A stretch of DNA of 56,878 nt from Monosiga brevicollis MX1 (GCF_000002865.3 NW_001865051.1:223759-280636), one strand, 5' to 3'. Positions 1 through 20,373 are shown, counted from the stretch's first letter. The notes: generated by a model from the letters alone, not told the origin. Made by a program: numbers and translations.

Positions 1-7320
<7,320 letters not shown>

Positions 7321-7731
7321 TTCTGCCCGCGGCTCGCTTGCCGGGTCAGGCCTATTTCCCTTGTGGTCGTCCGGCACTCTGTTCCTCGTTTCGTTGTGAC
7401 GTTGTACCCTCCGGGCCAGCGCATGTTGGTCCCTGACTAGGCTTTTTTCCATTAGTTTGTCGTTTTCTGTGAATCACGTTTTCACGTGTCTTGGTGTTGT
7501 GCTTGCTGCTTGCGCCTCGTGCACTGGGTGCTGGCCCCATCCAGCGCTCAATCATTGTTGTGCGTGTGTGTGTATGTGTGCGCGCGCTTGTGTGCATCGG
7601 CCCTCGCGTCATTGGGCTCATACGTTCGAAACCAAATTGAGATGTGAGATGCAACTGCCATCTAAGATGTCTAATAACACTTGCATGTCACAAGGAAAAA
7701 ACACAAAAAAAACACAAAAAATTACACAGAG
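7321..7731. other. Spacer after CAD
   Basis: This is the CAD 3' untranslated region followed by an AT-richer end. Runs of A at 7695-7722 are T-runs on the minus strand, just past the tRNA-Ser(UGA) 3' end, and can serve as its Pol III terminator. A short GT-rich patch lies at 7561-7590. No gene seen. Confidence 0.6.
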
Positions 7732-7813
7732 CGACAGCTGCAGGGTTCGAACCTACGCGGGCAGAGCCCATGAGATTTCAAGTCTCACGCCTTAACCACT
7801 CGGCCAAGCTGTC
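7732..7813 (-). tRNA. tRNA-Ser(UGA)
   Basis: The reverse complement folds as an 82-nt class II tRNA. The acceptor stem GACAGCU pairs with AGCUGUC and is followed by discriminator G. The A-box is TGGCCGAGTGG, the anticodon stem-loop is UGAGA-CUUGAAA-UCUCA (anticodon UGA, reads UCA), there is a long variable arm, and the T-loop/B-box is GGTTCGAACCC. No intron. T-runs on the sense strand follow immediately and suit Pol III termination. Confidence 0.95.
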
Positions 7814-8396
7814 AAGGAATACTAGCGATAGAAGAAAATTAGCATATAAACTACATGACTTTAAGTTAATGTCAGATGATTTTGATTTTCCTGTGCTGCA
7901 TCCGCGTTCGTTTTTTTTTTTTTGAGATCTGCCTCTGCGACAAGGTCGGCCGGAATGCTTGCATCCTCAATCGCCTCCATATCATCCTCATCCACCATCA
8001 TGAGCTTGTAACCCAAACTCTCTCCACTTGAAAGGATGAAAAGACAACAGATCGAAAGTCAAGGAAAAACGCCACAAGACACTACCCGACGTGAGCTTGT
8101 AGGATGCCACAACAATTGAATTGGAAGTCACTGGGTTCCTTCGATTTTTTTTTTTTTTTTTTCCGGAGACGATTCAAACATGCGACTTTTTTGGGCATGT
8201 TCAGCCGCCAATGTTTTGCCCATCCAAAAGAAGGATTTGAAGATCGGAAGATACAAGGGTCATGCTGGCCTGTTATCGACTTCTTTTGTGGACGAATGGA
8301 CGTGCTGCTGAACACACGTGGCAGAAGAAAGACAAGATGTGGCAACTCAATTACCAACATGGCTTGCGCCAGGGGACATAAATCAGGGTGGATGAA
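7814..8396. other. Spacer with T-tracts
   Basis: This lies between the 5' flank of tRNA-Ser(UGA) and the 3' end of the serine hydrolase gene. It holds two T-tracts (7911-7923 and about 8146-8162) and otherwise ordinary sequence. A TATA-like catataaa lies at about 7843, upstream of the tRNA on its strand. No gene seen. Confidence 0.5.
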
Positions 8397-10949
8397 TCAG
8401 GGTAGAGGAAAAAGGGCGGCAACGCCGGCGTTGAAGCTCTGCCGAAATTTGTGAATGAGGTCCTCTGATGCATCATCGGCGCGGGGGTAAACCCGGTTGG
8501 TCAGTGACACGGTCAGAAGCTGCCGGTCAGGATCGGCGCAAACCTCGGTCCCCGTGTAACCTGTGGCACGCAAAGGCTAGGGTGAGCTCAAAGCATGGCA
8601 GTTGACTTCTAGTGTGGAGTTGTCATCTGCATTGCCATAACAGCGGTGCACGGTACAACAAGCCGTAGACGCGGTAGAGAAGTAACACACCGGTGTGGGT
8701 GAAGGTCCGGCCGGACAGTGTCGAGCAGCCACGATACTCGTTGGCCGTATAACTGTTTGTGTCCCACCCAAGGGCCCGACTGCTCTGGTTGACGTTGACA
8801 ACCTAAAAGATCGCGCGACAGTACCGGATGAGCAGCCATTCAAAACGGATGAAAATGAGAATAAAGAACCAATCAGTCCAGAGTTCGCACCGTGGTAAAG
8901 CGGGTCACGGTCGTAGCATTGATCCAGTTATCGTGAGCGGGCGCAAACAAGATGGCGGAAACGAGGCGCACAATGTCCGAAACCTAGCATCGGTTGATTC
9001 GATTGATGGTGATATCCAGCCGACATGCACGTTGAGGTTGATCGCAAACTGTCAGCTCCAAGCTGAGCTTGGTGTGGGCGCAAGGAGATGATATTGGCTG
9101 CTCAAATTCAGTGCTGTGGTGACCACATGGGCGTGCATACCGTAGAAAACAAGCCAGCATGGCCTGAGATGCCGCCCAGAGCATAGGCATTTTGATCGGA
9201 AACCTATTGGTTACCCATCATGCAGCGGGGCGGATTGTTGAATACAGCTCCTACTCACACGAGCTGAGCCAGAGGTCATTGCTCGCCACACCTGGCCTTG
9301 CATGACGCGATAACGATAGCCTTTGTCACCCGGGGGACTGTCTGCATCTGTGTCGTTCCAAGTCGGCATGGCGTTGGACCACCTGGACAACAATGGCGAC
9401 GAAGAGACAAGAAAGCAATGGGTGAACCAAAGTTCATGGCGCCGCAAGGTCAGCCAAAGCTACAGAAAGGCAAGCACCCTGGTGGCGCGTACTGTTCGCT
9501 TGGTGGAAGGAACTGGGTGGTTGAAAGACCCAAGCGATCTGCCACATGCGTGCGAAAGTATGCCTATCCAGGTGTGTGGTAAGACGGGTGCATGATTTTT
9601 GGATTGATTTAGGGGCAGGTTTGGCGCCGATGCTGCACGACAGACGCTCGGAATTGAGGACTCAAGAAGTGAGTACAGCAGAGGGCCCAAACTTGCCTCA
9701 TAGTAGCATTGGCTTTGAGCGGTGCCGTTGTGGGCATCACTCATGCGCATACAATCCTGTGATCGGCGTTGAGCAAAGAGTGGATGAGGGGAACCGGGCG
9801 ATGCATGCGACTGCGACACTTTTCTTACCGAGTTCAGGTCATTCTGATTCACGAGCTTATGCGTGCGCACGACGGTGCCGACGATGTACATCATTGTGAT
9901 CATGCTGAGATCTAAGGTGCAAGATGCGCGCAGACAAATTCTGGGGTCAGGTCCTTCGGCTTGATTGTGCACGGCTTGATGAGTGCGTCAGCAGCAGCAC
10001 AAACCCGAGTAGACATAGGTTTGGCCGGGTGGGGTGGCCAAGGTTTGGTTGAGCAAGCGGTCATAGAGGGCTGGGCGGCAATCAAAAACTTCTGGCACAG
10101 GGCGCTCAAAGGTGGCAGCACAACCGGATTCAGGTTCCCAGTAGTTTGGGTCCGGGTCCGGGGGGTAGCTGTGCGACGAGGGGTGGAAATGTGCGGTGGG
10201 TTGAGCAATGCGCATACAACTGAATTGCAACTTGAACTGCATGAGGGGGAAAGAAAAGGCGTGGGAAGTGAGAGCAGCGGATGCAGAGCGAAAGTGGCTC
10301 ACCCTGCATTGTGGAGGAGCAGGTTCTCGATGGTAATGTTACCCTTGCCGTGAGCGGCAAAGGCCGGGCCTAGCAGGCTGCTATCGGCCACACGCTGCTG
10401 GAGCTGGACATAACCAGCTTGAAAAAGCTGCATGACGCAAGTCGTTGTGGCCAGAACCTTGGTCAAGCTGGCCAGATCGAAAAGCGTGTGAAGCGTGACG
10501 TTGGGATTGTCAGCGCCGATCGGCGTGGGCATGCCGTATGTATACGAGCCGCGTGCCGCACTATACAAGATGCCGGAGCGATTGGCCACAGCGACCACGG
10601 CACCTAGCTCATGCAAAACATGCGCGTGCAGTCATCATTAGCGTGAGCACGCTGTACCTTGACTCGTTGCTTGCCAGCCAGGCGGGGAAACACGGCGTAG
10701 CTGGTGTTGATGCAGGGCCGGTTGCAGCTTACCCGGGAAGGAATGGTTCGCGATGGCCTGATCAACAATTGTGGTCAACTGACTGTAGTCTGGACCGGCC
10801 GGCGTTGTCGTCATGGGAGCCGTCGTGGTGACGGTAGTGGGCAACGTCGTCGTGGTGTCCAGTGCATCGGCAGTTGCCGCGGCCAACGCAGCCACCACCA
10901 CCACCACCACCACCACCGGCGACCATCGTTCCACGAGCCCCATCATCAC
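8397..10949 (-). CDS. Secreted serine hydrolase, beta-lactamase/PBP-like (S12 / PF00144 type)
   Basis: Exons on the minus strand include 10949-10733, 10603-10303, 10168-10005 and 9911-9829, then several short ones to the stop at 8397. The product starts with a Val/Ala-rich signal or anchor and a Thr-rich linker, then SFPGAVVAVA. The nucleophile motif SxxK is SLTK; the second motif reads YSDLSMITMMYIVG; a block QGQVSDQNAYALGGISGHAG follows; and the third motif is HTG in FTHTGYTGTEVCADP near 8560-8740. Together these are the three catalytic motifs of the class C beta-lactamase/esterase fold, in the LACTB-like arrangement with HTG. The first exon has three candidate Met codons and I chose the outermost. 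Substrate cannot be told. The family is commonest in bacteria, but the spliced structure makes this a true nuclear gene. Exon junctions between 8580 and 9830 are only partly resolved. Confidence 0.8.
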
Positions 10950-11081
10950 GCTGCTCCAAAAAAAAATAAAAAAAAATTATGGACTTGGCTGTTTCGACAA
11001 CTTTACGCGGTGCTCGATAAAGACCAAAATAAAGAGATTTCATTTATATATAGTATTTTTCGTTGGAATGGCGTCCAACAT
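10950..11081. promoter_or_regulatory. Divergent spacer: serine hydrolase / tRNA-Ser(CGA)
   Basis: A short spacer with A-runs at 10959-10976 and a TATA-like stretch (catttatatatag, 11041-11053), about 30 bases upstream of the tRNA. It probably holds the serine hydrolase promoter and the tRNA 5' flank. Motif-based inference only. Confidence 0.4.
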
Positions 11082-11163
11082 GACAGCTTGGCCGAGTGGT
11101 TAAGGCGTTTGACTCGAAATCAAATGGGGTCTCCCCGCGTAGGTTCGAATCCTGCAGCTGTCG
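11082..11163 (+). tRNA. tRNA-Ser(CGA)
   Basis: An 82-nt class II tRNA with acceptor GACAGCU/AGCUGUC, discriminator G and A-box TGGCCGAGTGG. The anticodon arm is UUUGA-CUCGAAA-UCAAA (anticodon CGA, reads UCG). It has a long variable arm and B-box GGTTCGAATCC. A T-run at 11174-11181 downstream fits a Pol III terminator. It is near-identical to the tRNA-Ser at 7732-7813 outside the anticodon and variable arms, and lies in the opposite orientation. Confidence 0.95.
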
Positions 11164-11282
11164 CGACATGTTTAATTTTTTTTGCTGCTCTGGTTTTGTC
11201 TTTTTGAGCACAGGGCAAGTTGTGGCAGTGTGTGCCGCCGTGCAGGGAAGTGGGCACCGCTAAAGTCAATTTCAGAAGCGTG

Positions 11283-14200
11283 TCATCGCCACATTGATTG
11301 GCGGGAAGCAGGAGTTCGTGGTGAGCACGCTACTTTGCAGGCCCAGAAGTGTCGCTGTTTTGATTGACGAGGGCCACGAGCTACATGGGCACGAGAATGG
11401 GGTGGTGAGCCACGGAGATGTGCAGATCTTTGGCTGCACTGCACAGCAACAATGCTGACCTCCTCATCCATGCGACGAAATTGCCAAGTCCAGCGGGTAT
11501 TGTACAGAAATGGGCGCAGGTCAAAGCGGTTGTCATCCGGGCTGTATGACTCTGCAAGACACGCACATGATGTCCGGCATCAGGCTCGACTGGTTCAGCA
11601 AGAGCAAAACCAACGCTTGCCCTCCTCCTCGTGTAACATCATGCATTCGACGAGTGCAATCAAACCGGCATGGTAAGACGGCGTCAAGACAGTCAGTTTG
11701 TGACGGTTGATGGAATACATGCGGAAGAAAAATTTGACTTTGCTCGCAATCTGCAAGCAGCCAAAGCAGGAATAGTCAGGGTCAAACGTCAAGCAGCAAA
11801 TTCGAGTCTGGCCCTTGACCCAGCGTAGCTTGGCAATTGGTGTCACAAGGTGTGCGAAAAGTGACATACCTCCTCAAGTGGTAGCTTGTGGTGCCACTGA
11901 TCCGCAAGCTTGCGAAACATGGACACGGGTCCACACTGTTAGGCGAAACAGCAGTGCAGGGTCATGGTGAGCGGGCGCAAGCTAGTAAGCTAACGTAAAC
12001 CAGAGGATTAGTGGCACAGGCACAGCAGAAAGGCCCTCGGCACCGACCATGGCGATTTTGCGCAGCCGACCGTAGACCCCAAGCTCTTCGTAGGTCATTC
12101 CCATGTCCTGCTCGTCCGTTTGCGTATAATCCTCCGTGATCGGCTCGAGCTCAGCCGTGGGGGGTGCTGAGGAAATTCTGTGAGGGTGGGGAAGGGGGAA
12201 AGGGGGAAAAATCAATCGTGAGCGCAAGCAAGCTATCGGGTGCGAGCTCGACGACTTGAGGAAGAATAGGGGTCGCGTACTCATCCAGCGCGGGAAGGTG
12301 AAACTTTTCCTTGGCATAGTTGATGAACATGCGCAGGTCACCCTTGCTGATGCCACCAATCGGGTTGATGTCGGCTGAGGAACAGTCATATTTGGTCAGG
12401 TAGCCGCGCAACCTATCCGCAAGCACCCACCCACGTGGTAGCGCACGGCCTGATCAGATACCATTGGCATGCATACGGCGTCGCGCCGCCAGGGAAACGT
12501 GATGTGGCACAGTAGCAGGCAAGAACGGCACATACGCTTCGTCGACGTTGGCCGAGCCCAAAACGAGCAAGGAGCCCGGCAGTCCGCGTACCCACGGCGT
12601 GAGTGCGGCAAATAGATAAGCCAACACCATGCGTAGGCGTGCCTGGATGTTTTGCAGAGCCAGATTCTCGCTATTTGAGCCACCATGCACCTGCACACAC
12701 GCCATGGATCAGAAAACAATCTCACCAACCAAGAACTGTGCAGAAGCCGCAAGGATTTGTGTGTTCAAGCATGGCGGTGGCGCCAGGTGGCGGTCGAAAA
12801 CAAACCCGAAAGCGTGGGCGACGGCCAGTCACAACTTCAAAAATGCCCACGATGGCAGATACCGCGCTGTCAATGTCCACGTTCAGATGGTAGGCGCCAA
12901 TCTGGGTCATGGATTCAGCACAGGCATTGAGGTCAGCATCAATTCTGGGCACGGTTTCTTGACGGTCTAGTCATCTTTTTGCACAAACCTGCTTGGCGAG
13001 GTTGGCTGCGCGCTCGCGCGTGGCCGCTGAGGAGTTGCTGGAGCCCATGTAGGCGGTGGTGAAGATACGGCCTGCGCGGCGTGTGGCAGGCAAGCAAAGC
13101 ATGGCACTTTGAGGGGGGGAAGGGGGGTCGGTCTGAAGACGCATATCGCTGTGCAACGACGGGCCCAACCAGGCACGCACCGGCAAGTTCGCTGGGATCT
13201 GTGGGGACGTAGTCGGCATCGCCCACGATGCGCCGCACATCGCTCAGAACCTGGCCGTTTTGCCGGTGCACAGCCTCGACGACCAGGTGGCACATGGAAC
13301 ACACAATGCTGGCTGTGGCGGACGAGTCGATGCCGCCTGAAAGGGGTAAGAAAAATCCTCCCTGCAACAAATGAAGCGTGAGGATAGGGGCAATGGCATC
13401 CCAATTGTGGTACGCAGCAAGGCCAATCAACAGGCTGGGCCCAATGTGGGCACGGCAACGCACAAGGCCACTGCGGCGCAGGTAGTCCCATAACCAACAG
13501 GCTGGGCCAAGGGCAATTTCCTCAGCTGCTGACACAAATCGCATCTCCTGAGGCTCAGCAGGACGACTAGGCCCACCAGCATGCCAAAAGCGTTTGTGAA
13601 CACAAGCACCAACTGTCTCATGCTGGCGCGGCCAATAGAGAAGGAGGCATCATGGGAGTTTCGGCTCCGAGCAAGCGGGGCAAACCGGTTTTGAAGATAA
13701 GCAGGGCCGACAATGGCCTTGTCCAAGTTGACGCGTGGGTAATGGGCACTTTGTACTGCCTTTGGACATGTTTCAGCACGTGTGCAGCAACGGATGAGTG
13801 CGGCGCCGTGTAACTGCGCCGCTTGAATCAAGATGGCTAGCTAGGATAATTCGCCATGAACGTACTTGATGGGCCAAGCTTAGAAGCGCACCGCGGAAGC
13901 TGCGGACATCATCCAGATCCACCGTAGCAACGACCACTTCCACATCGCTGAGTGAAAATTGACTTCCCTGCCAGCCCCAGCATGTGCGTTCAGCATTTCC
14001 TTGCTCAAATAGTGTGTTTGAATGATACACGCAGCGGGAAAAAAAAAAGGTGAGCGGACTGTACCTGGGCCACCACGTGTCCGTTGACTGCAATGAAAGC
14101 GCCACCGTCGTAATACACGCGCTCACCATCGTTGCCCTAAAAAGATTGCGAGAAGCGGAGCTAAGCCACTGCTGATTCACGTGCGGGGAAAGACGGTGCG

Positions 14201-15821
14201 AGGATTTAACGAAGACAGTACAGTTTCAAGCTCTCACAGCTCGGCCCACCCACCTGGTGATTTGCATAGAGATAGATGCCGCCCACCTAGAGACGATCCC
14301 AACAACAGTGCATCATTGCGGTTTACACTTGGCTGTGAGGTCAGTTGTCATGAAGCTCGCTCACGGATGGCAGCGTTCATACCTTGCTGGTGGCGGAGCG
14401 GATAAGGTCAACGCGGCGATGCAATTTGCGCAGAGCATGGTGGGAGCCGCTGCCGTTGGTAAAAATCTCCACGCCGTCCAAGCCCATGTGGATGTGCGGG
14501 GCGTCGGGCGTAAACAGCTCTTCGCAGGTCTCGGGCGCAATGCACGTGTCACGGGTGGCCACAACGCCATCACCAATTGGCACCACACGCTGGAATCATG
14601 CCATAGGAAGTCAGGTCACAGCGTCATCAGCCGGGGTGCACATGACAACGAGCAGTGGCGACAGAGCATCTAGTTGCTTGCATGGGGTGTCTGAGTTTTT
14701 TTTAAAAAAAAAGAGATCACACCTGGCCCGTGAGGTCGCTAATGCTCTTCGGGAGGTAAAAATCCTCAATGTAGCTATTGGAAAAGACGTGCCGTGCCGA
14801 TGTCAATCTGCGCCAGCAGCATCGACGTCGTGCGAAAGGATACAGCGAATCGACAAACCGCAGCTTGTGCCAGGGCGTAAACCAACGCGACTCTCGGTAG
14901 TTGCCGTTCATGGCATTGAAGAGCTTTGGGCGGATCAATAGGATTTGTCTGTGGGTGTCCAACCCAATAGAGGTCAGGTCAAGTCGGTGCGCGGCACGTC
15001 GTGCCGGACCAAGTCCCGACAAAGCGATACCGACTTGTTGTAAAAATAGACACGGCAATTGAAGCGCACGCTCTTGTGCATGATGGGCCTATTTGGGTGT
15101 GGCAGGAAGAGGACACCCGCATCGGGCCGGATCATAAGTTGGACATGTGGCTCGTCAGTCGTGCGCTGCTAGCAAAGTACAGGTTCGAGCCGCCTGCCCT
15201 TTCTCAACCGTTCCTGGCGCGCTTCGGCTGCCCTCAGGTGCGCTGTGGACATACATTCCCACGTCCACGAGGATGTCCGAGGTATCGGGGTGTTCGATCA
15301 GCCGCGCCAGCACCTAGGCACATGGAGTGGGAAATGTCGTCAGGGTCAAACAGGCACGGGGTCCCAGGCAGCCAGTCCCCTAGTCGTCAATGCTCATTTG
15401 CGCGCACCTCTAGCGAGTGTGTGTAGGTGTCAGGCTCAAAAAAGTGATCATTGCAGCCATAGCCGCTGTTACATAACAGCGCGAGTGAGCACGACGCGTG
15501 ACCCCAACGGGCACAGCCAAGCGGATGGCTCTTGAACCAAAGAGGACAAAAAGCAGGAGGGTGCAGAGGCGAGATACAGACCTCACTTCCAGCTCTGGGC
15601 CCATGCGCAGCGCCGCGCCCTGCGCTTTGGCTTGTCGAATGCCTGGCGCAGTCGCAAGTGATGAGCGTGCATGATCGGGCACGAGCCTTCCCAAACCGCT
15701 CAAAGCAAGTCAACTCCTGCCCAAAGGTAGACTCACTCTCCAAAATCCGCTCATAGTTGCCCTGAAAGTCGAGTGCCCACTGATTCAGCGAGCATGTCGC
15801 CAGTGTCACGCATTGTGCCAT
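11283..15821 (-). CDS. NADSYN1: Glutamine-dependent NAD+ synthetase
   Basis: The last step of NAD+ synthesis: ATP-dependent amidation of nicotinate adenine dinucleotide with ammonia from glutamine. The start at 15821 ([19 protein letters not shown]) aligns with the family N-terminus; a Met six codons upstream is possible. The nitrilase domain has GPELE (Glu, about 15595), IRPK before [12 protein letters not shown] (Lys, about 14920) and [11 protein letters not shown] (Cys, about 14545). The synthetase domain has the PP-loop [17 protein letters not shown] (about 13345), LGSANVDEA, the block [20 protein letters not shown] (about 12370-12400), [20 protein letters not shown], and a C-terminal [13 protein letters not shown] (about 11520). 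More than ten short exons. The exact 3' end is uncertain: reading on from the last recognisable block gives a stop at 11283, but a further splice is possible. Confidence 0.93.
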
Positions 15822-15850
15822 CCTGCCAAAGCAAAGCAAGCGTCTTGCTG

Positions 15851-15933
<83 letters not shown>

Positions 15934-16443
15934 AATTAGCGGGCGTCAAAATGAAAAAAGTGTGATAATAACACACTTCCGTAAGTGCTGTATTTACTTT
16001 CTTCTTCTTCTTCTTCTCTCTCTCTTTCTCTCTCTCTCATATTTTTTTTTGGTGTGTGTTTGTTGTTGTTGTTTTGTGGTTGTGAGCTGAGCTGAGCTGA
16101 AGCCCGCCCCACCTGGAGGTTGATCTAGTAGAGAGTGTGGGCGGCTTCTGGTGGCCGGGAGGCGGTGTGTGGGGATTGGAGCAGCACGTGGCATCTTCGA
16201 CTTGTAGTTGTAGGTGGGTTGAATGTGCACTGGGTGCGGAGACTGGCTGAGTGATGGGCGATCGGGGCTGGCTTTTGCGAAAGGAATGCCTGTCTCAACT
16301 CAAGGTGGCACGGGCACGGGCGGCTTTAGCATATATAGGGTGCTGTAGGATGGGTGCATGAGTAGGGCTTGGCGCGCCAACGTCGCATTGAGAAGCAAGA
16401 CTTGGTTTTGGTGCGGCGTCACTTCACGCTTGATCCTGTCGCC
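15822..16443. promoter_or_regulatory. Divergent promoter region NADSYN / EEA1-like
   Basis: Between two start codons facing away from each other. It holds a pure (GA)n tract at 15857-15927, a CT-rich tract at about 15998-16040 and the small direct repeat gagctgagctgagctga (about 16083-16099). A tatatag lies at about 16332. No ORF of note. The promoter assignment follows from the gene arrangement. Confidence 0.55.
15857..15927. repeat. (GA)n microsatellite
   Basis: An uninterrupted GA dinucleotide tract of about 71 bases inside the divergent spacer between the NAD synthetase and EEA1-like genes. Confidence 0.97.
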
Positions 16444-19400
16444 ATGAGCTGGTTTCGCCGCAAGCTGGATGCGGCCACGGCCAAGGTAGTAAACGCCTCC
16501 CGCCGAATGGTAGCGGTTCCTCGCGCGCTTTGCCTGCCGCTCACGACGAAGGGCAACCATCTGCACCATGGCTTCCTTTTTGCCTCTTAGGCAAGCGAGG
16601 CTGATGAGAAGCCGACGTTCAAGTGCACCATCTGCACAGGCCAGCAATTTGGTCGACTCGAGGATTTGCAAACCCACTATCTGGAAGCCCACACCTCAAG
16701 TCACAGTGACGATGATGCCCAGTCCACCGACACCGACGTGGGTCAGAGTCACGCATCCACTGTCACTGAGGGGCAAAGTGAACATCCGATCCCTGCTGCT
16801 TCACGTGCCGGCAAAACATCCTCGAGCCACGCGCCATCATCCTTACTCGTCGATCTGAGCGAGCAAGAAGGCCCGCCGGCCGCAGAGCTGGACTCATATC
16901 CCGACTCGCCCGCGAGCGTCACTGCGACCCCCTCCACGCCCTCATTTGGTGCTTCGTACGTGCCCGGCTCTTACACCATATAGCCACCTTTTACCAGATC
17001 TCATCCTATTTCTTTGTGCTTGTCCCTGTGGCTTTGCCGTCTGCATCTGCATCTGCCGTGCGCTGGATTGTGCGTCCCACTTGCGTAGGAGCAAAGAGCG
17101 TGCGGCGCGACAAGTGGTTATGTTGGAGCAAGAGGTTGAGGAATGGCGGGTCAAGCATCAGGAAGAGCGCTACCACAATCGTCAGCTTGAGTCAGCGCTG
17201 GAAAAGACTCAGGTAGCACGTTTAATTCGCACCAGGTCGACGCTGCCACACGCAGCAGCTCACGGTACCATTCTCGCTGTAATAGGAGGAATTACAGCAA
17301 CTGCAACAGACAGTCAAGGACAACGACGTGCACAAGGTTGTGGACATGCTCCATTTTTGATGATGTGTTTACTCACGCACAGCCTTGGCGCCGATCTGTG
17401 CAGGCGCAAAACCACCCATATGATATGGCTCTTCTCATGCACATCTTTGCTGTGTGCTCTATCAGGAGGTGCGTGCCCTGCGTCGGGAGAACACTCAATT
17501 GCGCACGCGCTTGGAGGAGGCAGAGGTGCGTAAAACGTCGCCGGCTCGGCAACCCAATCTGCTCCTTATCGCGTCGACTGCATCTCAACACATGCATGCT
17601 CACCTTTGCCATGGCTATCACTTTGTGCTTTGTGGCATGAGCCCAGACGGACTTGAGCAGTTCCATTATGGAAAAAACCTCGTTGCAGACGGCTCTTGAC
17701 TTTATGTCGCGTCAAGTTCAAGCGCAAACATTGTCGGCAACCAACCCGGTCGCAGAGTCTACCGAGTCCGAGAGTGCACCCGAGGTTGAAGTGGCTGAAA
17801 ATACAACATCGGATGGCGCCAACATGGCATCGTCGACAAGCGACCCTGTGGCTCCGGCCACCGACGACCAGGTTGCAGAACGAGTTCAAGAGCTGGAGCG
17901 GCTCTTGGCATCAGCGCAACGCGAACTGCAAGAGGCACAGTCAGCGCGGCAGGCCGCGGCCGAGCAAGCAGAGCGCGAGTACACGGCGCTCCAAGCACGC
18001 AGCACTGAGCAACAAGCTACCGCATCGCGACTTCAGGCTGAGCTGGACTTGGCACGGCGGGAGCAACAAGCACGCGACCAGACCTTGGCGTTACTGCAAA
18101 CCGAATTGGCTGAGCTCAGGGTAACCAACGATACTCAAGCGCAGGCGCTGGTCCAGGCGACAACCACAGAGCGCCACAGAGCGCAAGAGCTGGCTGACGC
18201 GCGTGTGCAGGCCCACATGCTAGAAGATCGCATCTCACAGCTCGTCGCGGAGAAAGAACAGATCCTGCAACAACATCTCGAGGCCGAGAAGCAAGCGGCT
18301 GTCGAGGATGCCGCGCCCGCCAACGCTGCAGACAATGCCGACCAAGTCGAGCCGGAGGGCACGGATGAAGAGATTGAAAAGGTGACGGCCAAGGGATCTG
18401 TGCTTGATACAGCCCTGCAACAATACAAGGATCGAGCAGCACAGTTGGAGGACGAGATTCGGAGTCTACGCAATGCGGCTCACGAACAACAACAGGCGCA
18501 TGCAGAGTTGGAGACTGCACATGAGGCACAGACCACTTGCATTGCAAACTTGGAGCGTGACATGGCACGGGTCACCGATGCCCACCAAGCCACAACGCAT
18601 CAGCTCGAGACTCTGCAGACTGAGATGAATGAGCAGGCTTTGGCGTTGGGAGATGCTGTGGCGGCGCGCGATGCCTTGCAAGCCGAGCTGCAACGCACCC
18701 GCGATCAAGCAAGTACTGCCACCTCACAGCTTCAGAATGAAGAATCTGCCGCTAGATTGGCTCGACAGCAGCTGGAAGCACAGATTGAAGCACAACGACT
18801 GGAGCTACAAAAGGCAACTGCAACATGTGATGCCTTGCAAGCTCAGGTGACACAACTAGAGTCCACGCATGCTGAGCAGGTTGCAGAGCAAGCGCGTCTA
18901 GCAGAGGCCACCAAGGCAGCCGAGGCTGCGCGGGACGAGTCTCGGGGACAGTTGGAGAATGCACACGACAAGGTTAAACTGCAGATGACGCGGATTGACG
19001 CCCTCGAGGAAGAGAACAAGGTGTGTGAGAATATCTCAGTGAGCCCGCTTGAGGCGCTTTTCAAGGCGAAGGTGGTGTCCACCGTACAACGTTGCCAGGC
19101 GGGCGGATTGTGAGCCGGGGACATCTTATCCATGCTGGGCGGGGTTTATGATTTTCAGGTGTTTCGTTCGCGATTGGAAGAGCGCTCAGAGTTGACAGAG
19201 CAGCTGGAAGGTCGCCTGCTTCAACAGGAAAAGGTAGGTTTGATGCCCTCGGAGCCCGCAGTTGTGAGCGCCTGTAATACGCGTGGAAGGGGCTACCGAC
19301 CGCTCGGAGGGGGCTGATGCATTGTGTGATGTGCGGGCGTTGATAGACAACCGCCAACCTGCTTCGGCAAATGGCACAAGCCCAAGAGATGTTGGCCATG

Positions 19401-20309
19401 CCTTGTGAAACGTGCAAGGAGTACGAACACAGTCTGCAGAAGCTGAACAAAAAGTGTGCGCACCAGGTCGAAGAGCTGACCGAGCAAGCCACGGCCCTAT
19501 CAGCCCGTGAAGCGCAGCTGATGGAGGTTCAAGCGCAATTGGCCGAGGTGCAGGAGCAGGTGGCAACCGCTCAAGTCGCCGCCAGTGACGCAAAGCATCG
19601 CGTCAGTGAACTTGAGGCAGAGCTGAGCTCAGTGCAACAGGAACTCCAATCGCAGGTCAGCAAGCTCGAGACGGAGCGTGACGAAGCGCGGTCGACGATG
19701 GAGGCGATGCAAGTGGAGCAAAGCACAATTGCTGATCAACACGCAGCAGCCTTGGAGGCTTGCACGTCCAGTCAAACTCAGCTGCAAGGCAAGGTGGAGG
19801 AGTTGGAGCAAGAGCGTGCTGTGCTACAGGCAGAGCAAGCACGATTGGCTGAAGAGCTTCAAGAGGCACAGACCGTACTGGAGGAATCCAAATCAGTTTT
19901 CGTTTCACAGAAGCTGGGGCTGCAGAAGCAACTGGAAGAGGTTCGTGAGAAGTTTGAGCAACAGCGCGGCCAAACGCAGAAGTGGGAGCGCGAGGCCGAG
20001 CAAGCCAAAGCGGAGGCTGCTCGGATGCAATCACTCAATGCATCCCTGGCCACTGAGCGCGCCGAATTTGAGCGCGAGCTTCAGGAGGTGCGAACGCACA
20101 GCGAAACGGAGCGCGCAACTAGTCAACAAAGTATCGTGCAGCTGAGTGGTCAGCTCCATGATGCCGAGTTGGAAAACAAGGGTCTCGCAACTCAACTGCG
20201 TGAGCTCGAGGCGCAACTTGTGACCGTCAAGTCTTCAGGTGCGTATCCTGTAAAGCGTGCATCAGGAGACTAGGATAATGGCATGACCCCCGGTTTTTTA
20301 TTTCTTCCC

Positions 20310-20373
<64 letters not shown>

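Noticed and set aside
10704-11207. Frame with a run of eight His
   Set aside because: It is the complement of the Val-rich signal segment of the serine hydrolase (GTG/CAC triplets), and runs on into the tRNA gene.
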